From: Aristolochia californica
Lineage: Eukaryota > Streptophyta > Magnoliopsida > Piperales > Aristolochiaceae
Direction: 5' to 3'
DNA: 64,000 nt
Assembly (NCBI GenBank): GCA_029961685.1
Contig: JARWKL010000015.1
Location: forward strand, 25,699,220-25,763,219
The notes beneath the pieces were generated by a model. It worked only from the letters and a program-made list of their open reading frames with translations, was not told the origin of the DNA and ran no database searches. Of this stretch, positions 23,340 through 34,369 are shown piece by piece (positions within the stretch are counted from its first letter, which is position 1; each line of letters begins with the position of its first letter). Both the position numbers and the translations under genes were made by a program.

Positions 23340-23669
23340 CCCCATTTTCGCTCAATCGCCGCCCTCTTCCTCCTGATTCCCGAGATGCCGAAACGAAAGA
23401 CAAAGAGTTTCAATTTTATAACTTAATATTGAACTCAAAGGGTCAAAGTCGAAGATGATCCTGAGTCTCCCACTCCTGGCTCCTAGGCCGCTCTTTAAGT
23501 TAATGAGCTGGCTCACGAGCTTTTGAACCAAACCATGGTTCAATTGAGCTCAACTCGTTAACTTAAATGATCCTCATCTGGATTTCAAACTCGGTTCGAG
23601 ATTTATATAAACCAAATCAAACGAAGTCGAGCTTGAGCCGCTCGCTAACTGGCTCGGTTGGGTGCCACC
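23340..23669. mobile_element. hAT end remnant with GAGC-rich subterminal repeats
   Basis: It ends GGCTCGGTTGGGTGCCACCCCTA and has repeated GAGCT, GCTCG and GGTTCGAG words. The element at 35673-37749 ends GGCTCGGTTCGAAACCACCCCTA with the same subterminal words, so they are one family. The other end was not located. Confidence 0.6.
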
Positions 23670-23872
23670 CCTAGCCTCAGCAGACGTTTTATGTGTCGAA
23701 AACCGAAACTTCTAGGGTAACCTGACTTTCAAATAACGGTTGGTATGGGAGATGTATCGATTATAACAAACTTTGTAACATAACCAAAAAATTAAGGGAG
23801 TGAGATGACACAAAATATTTTTAAATCTAAATAAATTATATAAATTTAATTTAATTCATTTGCTTCATGTTG

Positions 23873-23876
<4 letters not shown>

Positions 23877-23940
<64 letters not shown>
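23877..23940. repeat. compound microsatellite (AT)n(AG)n
   Basis: About 17 AT units run directly into about 15 AG units. It marks the end of a gene-poor stretch and is likely length-variable. Confidence 0.97.
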
Positions 23941-23941
<1 letters not shown>

Positions 23942-24379
23942 CTTGATTGGGTACGAAACCCAATTTCATGCAAAGAATACTAAACGGCTATTCCAACCAT
24001 ACGATCTTCATCAATGGCAGAGGTAAATGGTCGCTCTCCCTGCTCTATGTTCTTTCCCTCTCTTCTCATTTTTCGCCTAACACATCGCTCGCCCCATTCC
24101 TGTTTTCATACACCGTCGTCGTTCCCATTGTCATCGCCTCACCTCGCCGTCACCGTTGTTTGTGCTCATTACCTCTCTTTCCCTCCCAACCTTTGCCTAT
24201 GAAGCCTTGGCCTTTGCCTCTTCCTCGTTGCTTTGACTCTCCTAGTGGTAATCTCCACTTTTCCATCATAGAAACCTTAGGTCCCATGTTCACTTGAGAT
24301 AGTCTCATAATTCTATCTTGCTAGATCATGTCACAAATTGGTGGAGGCACATTGGGTAAAATATGTGGGATTGATCCAA

Positions 24380-24830
24380 TTCAGTCTCCAAAGTTGTGTT
24401 TGAATTAGTTGGGAGGTTCTTTCAGGAGTTTGATTCGAAAAGACTGAGCAGGTTGGCAATCGATAAGGTTATAGATAGTGAAAATTCTTTAGCTATAAAA
24501 TCAAATTGGGTTGCTTATATTGTGGATTTTGTTTGGAAGAAGAGGAATGCTTAATGACAAGGTCTTTGGTTCGTTCGATAGAGAGTTTTTGGGACATGGT
24601 TTTTCCTATCGTTTATGCAACGAAGAATGTAGCTTTAGGTGTTGTGGAGGTCTATCGAAAGCTCTCTAGGCGTAATAGCAGTATTGGTAGTGTGCTCAGC
24701 TTATACAGTGCAAAGAGGTTTGTGGGTGTTTCTGATGTGGTTTCACATCTTGTACCTTTCCTGGTTTCAGTAGACCCTGCATTCATATTTGAAGTTAGCA
24801 ATATGCTCTGGAAGGGAAACTAGAATGGGC
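24380..24830 (+). pseudogene. unidentified broken coding remnant
   Basis: One plus frame reads VFELVGRFFQEFDSKRLSRL then continues to DFVWKKRNA before a stop at about 24555. Another frame then stays open to 24823 with DVVSHLVPFLVSVDPAFIF. The composition (no low complexity, normal residue use) looks like a once-coding piece with a frameshift. I do not recognise the family. It could be a captured host exon or part of an element. Confidence 0.3.
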
Positions 24831-25518
24831 TTCAGAATTCGTCATTTCTACTCTGAAGTTGTAGCATAGAGATTGCTGACTTTTTTCTCAGATTGAATTG
24901 ATTGCCTTGTTTGTGTTGCTAACTATTTCATGTAGATATGGCTCTGGAATCTTGTGAAGGTCGAGAATTTTTTTATCAAATAACTAGGGTAACTTTTGCA
25001 TGCAACTGAACTTACATTTATTTTGTCTAGCATCCATCATGATCATCATTAATTTTTATTTCTTTGACTGCAGAAAGGGTGTTTTTAAGAGGTTGATGCT
25101 AGATTCTGTTGAATTTAGGACCCCATGTTTGAAACTTCGAGCAAGATGAGAAAGGGAGAAGAGAGTGGAGAGAGAAGAAAAGAAAAGAGCAAAGAGAGAG
25201 AGAGCTCCAATAGAGAGGAGAGAAGAGAAAAGGGAGGAGACATTTTAGGATAGGATAGAGATTCTTCCATGAATTTGAGAAGAGGAAAGCTTGATTGAAG
25301 GATTCAACCAAGACTCCTATTTATACTATTTCTATTACATATTTAGGGATACTCCACAATCAATTAGGATCCCTAAGTACATCAATCATGATTAGCTAAA
25401 TTACATCAATCAAAGAAAGATCAATTACATTGATAAAGGAAGATTGACAAATTTTCCACCTCATGTGATGAGGATTCCACCTCGTGTGATGACTCTTCAT
25501 GCCACCTTGTGTGGTGAC

Positions 25519-27050
25519 TGATAGATGCCAGATTCTGACATGAGAACTAGTTTAATTATAATAGAATAGCCCGTATAATTGTGTTATAGGTGGGTATTTA
25601 TCGGTTTTCAAATGAAATGTGCATTTATTGAATTTGGTATTAATCACTGTCTATATTGCATATTTTTCTCTCCTGAATTATATTTCATTTCTTTTAGGGT
25701 TTATTTCTTCCTAAAATGATTTTTATGGATTCAATTATAGAATTTCAGGAGAATTTTGGTGAAAAAGGAGATATTTACCAAAATGCCATTAGTGAAAGGT
25801 GAAGATTTTTAGGGTAACGGCGTTTTGAAAGAAAAAGGGAGCTCAAGGGGAAAAACAGGGGGACCGTTGACCAGAAAGAAGAGAGAAACAGGGGAGGCCG
25901 ATGACCGTTCGGAGGGGAGACTCGAGAGGGCTCCCTCCGAACGGCGTTCGTCACCGTCGTCCACCACCATCCGGCAACCTAGAACAGACCCAAGGAGAGC
26001 TCGAGAGAGTCTCCATCATAGCGAGTTCGACGCTGCCATTCTCTGCTCGCCAGGCAGAGAGGTGACCAGAGAGGGCTACTCCGGCGCCGATTCCGCATTC
26101 CGACCATCCTCCAACGTCGATTACCCATTTTCGACCAATTTCGAAGCTATTTTGAATCCTACTGAAACTCGAGAGAGTCCGTCAGAAGATTTCGGCTCCA
26201 TTCCGTCGCCCGCCGCACCACCTCCATCCGTGGGTTTCTATCCCTCTTCGCCGGCGTCGTCTCTACCTCCGGCCACTCGCTCTTACAACCCGAAGCCATC
26301 AATTTCGGGAAATTGCAGCACCCGTGAAAACGAGCATGTGCTGCCCGAGCAAGAGGAAGGAGAAGGGGAGTAGTCGGTCATTTTGTAATTTAATTTTCCT
26401 ATAGTTTGAACTTAAGTTTTGAATGTTTATTAAATTTGATTTGATAATTAATGTTTAAGGACTTTTTTTTTGGATATTTGATTAAATTAGTTAGTTAGGG
26501 TAGGATTGTAATTTAGGTTGGATTTTGGTATTTTAGTCCAATTTATGTCTTTCACTCTATGCGCCCGAGAGGGGCTAGACGCAAGGATTGAGAATCCGGA
26601 TTCGTTGTTACGTGGCGCTCGAGAGAGGCACGAATCACAGTAAAATCTAGAGTTGATAATTTTAGCATCATCACAATAGAAAATTGATTCTCTGCATTTT
26701 ATTATAATCCGATCTCTGTCATTAACTCTAGGCGCCCGAGAGGGGCTAAACGCAAGGATAGAGAATCCGGATTCGTGGTTACGTGGCGCTCGAGAGAGGC
26801 ACGAATCACGATAAAATCCAGAGTTGATGTTTCCTGTTGTGCAAGTAGTTAATTAGATTATTGCTTGATAGTTTAAGATATAATTAGTGTTTAATTCAGA
26901 TTAATTCATCATATTTGGTTAGGCTAGTTGACTGAAGAATACACAAAATTTAGTCCTCCCTGTGGATATGACCCTCGCTTCCCGCTATATTAAATGAACG
27001 ATTCATATGCTTGCGAGGTATAAAAGCCGATGTAATTAAATTTCACATCA
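25519..27050 (+). mobile_element. Ty3/gypsy-type solo LTR, 1,532 bp, with perfect target duplication
   Basis: The ends are TGATAGATG and CACATCA, flanked on both sides by GTGAC (25514-25518 and 27051-27055). No primer-binding site, polypurine tract or internal genes are present, so it is a solo LTR left by recombination. The 3' part contains the CCCTGTGGATATGACCC word, which is common near the end of plant gypsy LTRs. A GC-rich open stretch at 25825-26373 (about 182 codons, Arg/Ser/Pro-rich) opens at TTG, not ATG, and has no recognised domain. Confidence 0.88.
26557..26830. repeat. two direct copies of a hairpin-forming unit of about 100 bp
   Basis: Copies at about 26557-26658 and 26724-26828 are about 90% alike by eye. 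Each has GCGCCCGAGAGGGGCTA, then GAGAATCCGGATTCGT, then GCGCTCGAGAGAGGCACG, and closes near AGAGTTGAT. In the second copy GATTCGTG and CACGAATC can pair across a 22-bp loop. Confidence 0.85.
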
Positions 27051-27068
27051 GTGACTCATCATGCCACC

Positions 27069-27560
27069 TCATGTGGGCATGGTGGGGTGGTCCCACCTTC
27101 TAACACTCCCCCTCAAGCTGGGGTGAGAAACATCGTAGATGCCCAACTTGCTGCAAATGGTGGACATGATTTTATGAGTGACTGATATGGTGAGAATGTT
27201 TGCAACTTGCCCTTGTGAGGAGATATGTTTGAGAGATAATATGCCGACTTGGAATTTCTCTTGTATAAAGTGACAATCCACCTCAATATGCTTTATTCTC
27301 TCATGCAATATTGGATTTGAGGTGATATGAATCGTTACTTGATTATCAGAATGTAGATCCATAGGAGCTTCTTTGTAGAATCCCAGTTCAGTGAGAAGGG
27401 ACCTAATTCATCAAAACTCACTAACTATATGTGGCATGACCCTATATACTGCTTCTGTACCGAACCTTGCAACTACATCCTGATTCTTGCTTCTCTATGT
27501 AACCTTGTTCGCTCCAACCATTGTACAATATCATGTACTCAGATATATAAAAAAACAAAG
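27069..27560 (-). pseudogene. copia RNase H C-terminal fragment
   Basis: Minus-strand translation gives DLHSDNQVTIHITSNP, then [18 protein letters not shown] and CSKLGIYDVSHPSLRG, the end of copia RNase H just before the polypurine tract. The expected form is [28 protein letters not shown]. Upstream, to about 27550, a broken match to the RNase H entry can be read (VVARFGTEAVYRVM, for the usual VVARSSAEAEYRAM). Everything further 5' is lost. Confidence 0.88.
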
Positions 27561-27727
27561 ATTTTAGACTACCATGTGACATAAAAAATAGAAAATAGAT
27601 AACTCAGAAAAATAACACCTTACTAGGTCTAACATATGGTAGATCGTTCTACTATGTGTAGCTATGTACAACAATGAAACAAGTGGTGAGATACTCGAAA
27701 TTTCATAAAAAAAAATACTTTGCTATA

Positions 27728-28089
27728 TGTAGAATTTAGGATCCCATGTAGAGGAATTAGATCAACCAAGAAGAAGAAGAGGAAGGAAAAGAGATGAAGA
27801 AAGGATCAACTACAAAAGGGAGAGAGCTTGGACTAGGAGGAAGGAGAGGTGCGCCTACCAAGGGAATGAGGGAGGTTGGATGAATTTGGGAGAAAGGAGG
27901 AGAGCTTCAATGCTCTACCTCTTAGCCAATGTCTTTATTTATAGTTTTTACAATACCTTTAGGGCTACAACTTTATAAAGAAGATACATAAAAAGGACAA
28001 GTATTTACACCTTCATGCCATCTTTATGAGAACCTATATTACCCATATTCCATCACTTAGACGTGTGGGCTTGAGCCCATCTTCTAACA
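27728..28089 (-). mobile_element. copia solo LTR, 362 bp, with perfect target duplication
   Basis: Plus-strand ends are TGTAGAATTTAGGATCCC and CCATCTTCTAACA, flanked by CTATA on both sides (27723-27727, 28090-28094). The ends match the LTR family at 25107-27105. No internal part remains, so it is a solo LTR. Confidence 0.9.
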
Positions 28090-28094
28090 CTATA

Positions 28095-28949
28095 ATTTCA
28101 TGATGAAGATCTATTTAGTTTGGAATATTTGAGGGAAAAGTGCTTGTGTCTCTTTTTACATAAATTTTAGCATAATGTGATGTTTTGTATCAATCATACC
28201 GGCCAAAACATATCACAAAAATTTTGTTATTTTACTTTTTGGAAAGCATTATAGAGTTTTACCCCCCAATGAGGGTGCATAACTTATAACCTTTTGTCCA
28301 AGAAAGGAGATGTATTGGCTGATAATTCACAAATGAGGCAAGCTTCAAGTTGTTGGGTTGTAGCTCCTCCACCTCCAAATTTGAATAAAATACCTTAACT
28401 AAGAGTGGGTACACAAGCTCCTTTCTTCCCAAAACTATAGGATGAAAATATCCCATCAAATCCTTCTATTACCTTTTTACAAAACTGCACATCAACTCTA
28501 CTTGGTTCTACTATGCTTTTGGAATCAAAACTTGAAAAGTACCTTCCCCATTCCTATTGTGTGTGAAAATGCTCGCACCAATTTGGCATGTCCTTACAAG
28601 CATTTTTTCCTTCATTGGGGTCTACTTCTTTGCCATTACCTTCATTTGAACCATTGTAGAAAATCGGTTTTTGAGAGAAATGGAAAAATTAAGAGTTTTA
28701 AGCTCGGATTTTAGGGAGTGTCTCAAAAAATCAAAATAGAAGAGGTTTGGGGGCACTAGAGCTCTGATAAATCATTGGAATAGGGTTTTGGTATGATTTC
28801 AAGTGAAGAGATTTGGGTTAAAAATTATTTGAAACTCTTTAACTTCTCACATTGATCGATTAATGACCTATGCAAAGTGACAAAAATGTAATATTTTGAT
28901 TTCCACTTCACTCTTTTGGCACTACTAAGGCGGGATGTGTTCTTTAAGA
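28095..28949. other. gene-free stretch
   Basis: AT-rich DNA with no coding similarity I recognise and no LTR or inverted-repeat boundaries. Confidence 0.4.
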
Positions 28950-29740
28950 TAAAAAAAATAGCCTAAGTGAATCAAGGTGGATTGCTCATGTCTAGTTCTC
29001 CTCGAAACTTAAAGAAATGGTCAAATCTTATTGGCTTTATAAAGATGTCCGCTAATTGATTTTTGTGGGGAAAAATCAATTTTAATTACCTTGGTTTGAA
29101 TCAACTCTTTGATGAAGTGATATCTAATTTCTGTGTTTTGATCGAAAGTGGTGAACCAAGTTCTTACTTAGACTTATGGCACTCATGTTGTCACAATGAC
29201 TATTTTTTTTTTCTTTTGTTTTAAGCCATAGTCATCTAGTTCTTGTTAAATCCAAAGAAGTTGATCACAACAACTTCCACATGCTATGTATTCAACTTCG
29301 ATAGTGGATAGTGCAACCAAATGTTATTTCTTGGAAAACCAAGAGATAAACATATTTCCAAGTAATTAGAAACTACCTCTTGTACACTTTATGTCAATTT
29401 TAAAACTGAAAAAATCAGCATATGAGTAACCTACTAGATCAATGGTTGAAGAGTTTAAGAGTCTATGACCTAAGTTTAGTCCCAAGTAGATAACGAAATA
29501 TTTTTTTCACTACCACTAAGTGGGATTCTCTTGGATCGGATTGAAATCTACCACAAACGCAAACAAAGAACATTATATCCAATCTACTGGCTGAGAGGTA
29601 AAGTAGGGAACTTATCATGCTTCTATATATTTTTAAATCTATGGGCCTACCAGAGTTGTCTCGGTCAAGTTGCAAAGATGAACTCATGGGTGTGCTAATT
29701 GAATTAAGATTTTCAATGTTAAATATCTTAAGCAATCCCT
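28950..29740 (-). pseudogene. copia reverse-transcriptase end and RNase H remnant
   Basis: At 29463-29735 the minus strand encodes NSISTPMSSSLQLD, then YRSMISSLLYLSASRLDIMF and GRFQSDPRESH, matching the RT-RNase H connection of plant copia polyproteins. Further down, to about 28960, broken frames give SHCDNMSAI...LVHHFRSKH, the RNase H catalytic part. It is a different subfamily from the remnant at 27069-27560. No LTR in the right orientation is attached. Confidence 0.85.
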
Positions 29741-29799
29741 TAGTGTACTTGGGGCTGATTTATAAGTGTGCCAATTTTGGTTTGCATTACCTGAAGTTT

Positions 29800-30040
29800 A
29801 AGGAAGAATGTCGGTTGAGGGAGGTTAGAGAAAAACACTTGTAAGTGTGTGTGATTTCTCTTGTAAATTATTTAATCTTTATAGTGAATTACTGCAGCGA
29901 TGAAAGATAGGACGTAGTCTTGCCTTGAGGCGAACCTATAAAAATCTTATTGTTTTGTTCTCGTACTGGGTTTTTTCCTTCTTCCGCAATTATTATTATT
30001 GTTCTCATTATTTGGAATTAAGGCGTCTAATTCCTAACAA
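29800..30040 (+). repeat. copia LTR 3' part
   Basis: It shares AACACTTGTAAGTGTG, then GACGTAGTCTTGCCTTGAG and TTTGGAATTAAGGCGTCTAATTCCTAACA-type sequence with the full solo LTR at 45622-46042, and lies in the same orientation. The first half of the LTR is missing. Confidence 0.8.
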
Positions 30041-31480
30041 CTTTATATGTAGAATTAGATATCAAAAGAAATATCTATAAGTCTATTTTCTTACCTATCT
30101 AACAATTTCTCAATTTAAGTTTTCTGGAGGGAGATATCGATCTCGGAAGAATCAATGGTCATGATAGCCAAAGAAGAAAGAGTACTCAATTCAGCCAAAT
30201 TAAAGAGTCCAAAATATAGTAGATTATTTACCATAAAATAAGTATATTTTAAGAAGAAAATTTATACTTGGATTCAAGGTATCAAAGTCTAGTTTCATAA
30301 GGAGAAAATCTCATGTCAATATGATCTATATTTAAAGAGATATTCTCATAGGAGTCGACAAGGCTCAAGCTACAAAATGAAGAAAATCAAGAGATCATAA
30401 AAATTCAAGAATGGAGCTTTTATGTTAAATTAGTTATAAATTTAAAGCTCTTTGAGTATAGTTTCTTTAACAAAAAATCGTTTATGATTATGGTCTATAT
30501 TTTTGGAGATATTATATCAGAAGTACCAAAGGTCAGGTTTGCCAAAATTGTGCCCATTTTCCTATTTTCTCTCCTATTATCTCTCCATGCATTGACGCGA
30601 ATTGAGTTTCATTTTCTCCTAAAATTTGGGTTTTTAGCCATATTTCTATTCTAATTAGAAAGTTTTAGTCAAACTAAATCACTCCATAATGTGTTCATTT
30701 AAGGTATGCAATATCTTACTACGATGTTGCTTTCAAGTTTTGTGTTTTTTATTCTAGGTTATGTATCTTCTGGATAGTTAAACTCCAAAAAATTGTAGTC
30801 ACCCAAAAAAATTATACGTGGTCAAATTTATTAAGTTCTACTGTTATATTCTCTAATAGTGTTTAAAAAAAGTCACTTTGGAAGTATGAGTGTTGCATAG
30901 TCACCTCCTTCTGGTTAAAGTTTTTCCCTCTAGTATTTATTTAGTTTATTATCTTGTGTTTTTATCACTTCAAAGCAATGCCTAGTCCCACTACCCAAAA
31001 AAGTATAGGAGTGTGCCCAATATCCATCTTAAGTCAAGTATTTTTTTGTTCACCCAAGAGGTGATTTGTGTTTGTGCTACCCTTACAAAGTGAGTAGTCT
31101 CTTTGTTGTGTCCTAAAGTTGGCTCATTTTTCGCCTTTAAAATTGAGCGGAGTGTTTTTTAGACTATGACCATTTTTTACTTGTATATGGAACTTTGTCG
31201 TATGTCTAGAAGTAATTTTCTTCTCCCACATTGTGTTTTGTCCAAGTTGGGTGTATATGTCTTTTTTATTACTAGATTGAGGGTGAGAAGTAGATGAATA
31301 AGTACTAGAAAGAGGTAGTTTGTTCTACATGTTGTGATAATTTTTCGTGTAATAAAAATATTGAAGAAAGGGGGGAGAACAAAGATGAAGAATTTTGCAT
31401 CTATGAAGAATTTTTTTTTGAGCAAAAAAATTGAAGACTAAGAATTTTTTTCCTTGCAAGTGGGAGTTATAACCTCCGAC
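30041..31480. other. AT-rich gene-free stretch
   Basis: No coding similarity, LTR boundary or structured repeat was recognised on either strand. Confidence 0.4.
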
Positions 31481-31860
31481 TTGAGAGGAAGCGTTAAAGA
31501 GCATATATGAAAACATATTACATAATTACCACAACAAGAAGTCTCACATAACTAGAATTATTATGGTGGAGTGTTATAGGAGTCTTGTAGGAAGATATCT
31601 CACATAAGAATCTTAGTTAAATGTGTTTTAGTTATGTCAGTCTTCTATTTAAGTTCACTTGTTCAATTATTCTAGGACTTATCTTTTAGTATTTAACTTT
31701 CAGTATAACTAAGACAATGGTAGTTTAATTATAATTGGATTCTTCTTATTTTGCTATTATAAATAGAGGGTTATGTACAAAAATTACAACAAGTTAGTGA
31801 AGTTTTTCTCTTTTTTCATAAATTGAACACTCTATTTAGATCAAATGGGGCTACTTGTCC
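31481..31860 (+). repeat. LTR-like fragment with purine tract and TATA-like box
   Basis: CTTGAGAGGAAG resembles a polypurine tract and is followed by a GTTAAAG start. TATAAATAGAGGG (about 31758) has the form of an LTR promoter. A similar purine-tract-to-LTR junction (CTTGAGAGGAAATGTTAAAAG) is at 48499-48520. The far end is unclear. Confidence 0.45.
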
Positions 31861-32990
31861 TAGAGTTTACAAAATATGTTTCAATATTGTATAATGTATG
31901 GGTTTGTTGGCCACAAATACTAAAAGAGTAAAACATTGAAATGTAATGGTAAAAATTCTTGGATTGTCCTGTAGGACAATTCGGGGCTCTAAAATGTTGT
32001 TTACAATTGTATGAGGTTAGGATTTCAGACGGTTGTTGCCTATTGATTAGTTACATATCCCTAAAAAATCTTTCTGCAAACAATAATTCAAAAGTAATTA
32101 TGGATAGAAAATAATCTAGGTATAGTATTGGATGATGTGAAGACTGAAGGCCAACCAGAAATTAGATTCTCCTATTCAATGTTCTAGAAGGGTGGGCAAT
32201 GTGTTTGGGTAAGCCACTTTTGTTTTGATGTTCACTAATTATTTTTAAGTTAGATTGAGGCATCTTCATCATTATAGCCTCTAAAAATTATTTAGGAATA
32301 TTTTTTAAATAACTTAAAATTACTACTATTATTTTATTAAGAATTTTTAATTTTTATACCATAAAAATATGAAAATAGTGTCTCAATAAATTTCAAATTC
32401 ATTAAAATATTAAGAACATAACATGTTTATTTATAATAAATTTATGAATAAAAGTCTATAGAAATGAAATGAAAGAGAAAAAAAGAGAAAGAAAAAGGTA
32501 AAGAAAAAAAAAGTTTTCATCTCTTGCTTGGATGCCCATAGAAAATAAGAGACAAAATAAAAGAGAAACATTATTTCTCTTGTTTGGATGTACAAGAAAA
32601 ATGGAAAATTAAAGATAAATTAATAATTTTAATTTTTTTAACAATTAAATTTATTTACAAGTCTTAGAACTAAAATATCTATAATTATTAAATTATTATC
32701 CATATATTTTTATTTTATTTCTAATTATCAATTTTTCTTTCTAAATTCCATGCTTTTTTAGAGAAAATTCATTTAACTAAGAGAGAAATTAAGTTTCTCT
32801 CGTATTTTCTTTTCCCTTAAAAAATCTAATGTTGCTAAATATCGGAAAAGAAATTTCACTCTCCTTTTGTTTTCTTTTCTGCCATTCCAAAAAAGCCCTT
32901 AATCACATTAAAATTTCAGTACTTATATAACCATGTTTTAAAAAAGAAACTTATTGGAAAATTAACGAAAGAGGAATTATATTCGAAGAC
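31861..32990. other. very AT-rich gene-free stretch
   Basis: It contains repeated AGAGAAA/GAAAAAG and TTGTTTGGATG words (32460-32890) that suggest an old MITE or foldback, but ends could not be set. Confidence 0.35.
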
Positions 32991-32999
32991 GGCTACTTG

Positions 33000-34190
33000 G
33001 AAAGAGTTGGAAGGTGATGTGCAGTGGAATAATGGTCGCTAATAGCTCCATCGTCCTACTCGGATGCAACTGCTCCGACCCCGGAGACGAAACAACTGAG
33101 AAAGAAGCAAATGTCAATCATAATCATAATGATGCTGGTAGGAGTTGCGTGTGGCTAAGATATGGGGAAGCAGCCAAAAGTGATGATGGAAGGAGTACAG
33201 AGAAGGGAGCATTTTTCTCGTTGTTCGGTTGTTCCCAACCCTCCTTCTCTACTCTGATTGATTGAAGTGGAAGTTTCTGAGACAGACTTCGTTTGAAGAA
33301 AATGATGGCATCTTCGTTCCCTTACACGGTTTGTCGTGTTGAGTGAATTCGCAGATTCCGTGCTTTCCCATCCATATAACGGTCTCTCGCAGACGAACGT
33401 TATTCTTTCGTTTCTACGCCTCTTGATGTCTGACGCAACTGAAACGAAAAGAAAATTGAATTGGTTTTGTTGCTGAAATTGAGACCACAGATGACTCTTC
33501 GTCATGGGTTTCTCGCATTTGATGTTCGAAACCGTAGGAAACCGAAGCTTTCTCCTGGTTTTCACGAATATCACGCGTTCTCAGTCTACATAGATCTACA
33601 ATTCCAGCCAATCGCTTTCCGAAATAAAGTTTCGCCGAGAAAAGAAACAGAGTACATTCATTGACATGCAAGTAATGGCATTTACAGCTGCGAACCATAT
33701 GCCATATGGGTTTGCACCTCGAGCTCTCCGGGTAAATCCTTTTAGAAGATGCCATGCTTTCTGTTTTCTCTGTCTGTAAATCCATGAAGAAAGAGGTGAA
33801 TCGGTCATGTCTTCTATCTGGAGGTCTTTGAGGGCTGTGATATCGCTAGTACGTTGTCCGATATGTCTTGAGAGAGATGAAGTCATGAAAATGGCAAAAG
33901 GCAAACCGAAAATCTAAAAGATATCTATAAAGAATTAACAAACGAATAGCATATTGCAGAGCAGCAAGAGTGCAAAGACTGCTGGCGAGCCGGCTAGTAG
34001 AATACAATCTTTCACGGAAAATACAGGTAAAAAAAACAGGTAGCGTTAGGTGGCTCTGTGCTGGCTTTGAGCTTCGAGCTTATTCCGTACATACAACTCT
34101 TAACTCCGCCAGGGACGAGTGCAAGAGGGGGAGAGAGAACCCTAACAGGGAGAATGATGCATTGTGTGGGGATTAGTAAACTTGAATCAG
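33000..34190. other. unresolved segment of higher complexity, possibly a decayed gene
   Basis: Base composition becomes visibly less AT-rich than on either side. Overlapping minus frames stay open at 33155-33574, 33414-33785 and 33596-33904, and a plus frame at 33491-33664 encodes MTLRHGFLAFDVRNRRKPKL and onward. None matches a family I know and no convincing splice chain emerged. It could be a decayed gene, a noncoding RNA locus or captured host DNA. Confidence 0.3.
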
Positions 34191-34369
34191 GAGATAAATT
34201 TTATCTCATTATTCAGTTAATCTCCTAACGTCGTTTGTAGAGCACCAGCGCCCGATTCATATTACATCAGATGAATCTGAAAATAACACCCACGGTTTAA
34301 TTTTAGGAATTCGGATTCCGCAGTATATTGCGGATCATCCGAATGAAGCGAGCAGGACGTACCTAGTCA

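Larger units (their letters stand above)
25107..27105 (-). repeat. copia 3' LTR interrupted by a gypsy solo LTR
   Basis: The outer LTR is 25107-25518 plus 27056-27105, about 462 bp once the insert is removed. On the minus strand it begins TGTTAGAAGGTGGGACC, directly after the polypurine tract (CTTGAGGGGGAG, 27106-27117), and ends GGGTCCTAAATTCAACA. Family members are at 15488-16110, 27728-28089 and 43721-44117. Confidence 0.85.

Noticed and set aside
25825..26373. Open frame of 182 codons as a host gene
   Set aside because: It lies wholly inside a solo LTR with a perfect target duplication, opens at TTG and has no recognised domain.
26557..26830. Riboswitch-like structured RNA
   Set aside because: The hairpin units are part of an LTR duplication; there is no adjacent host gene and no known riboswitch core.
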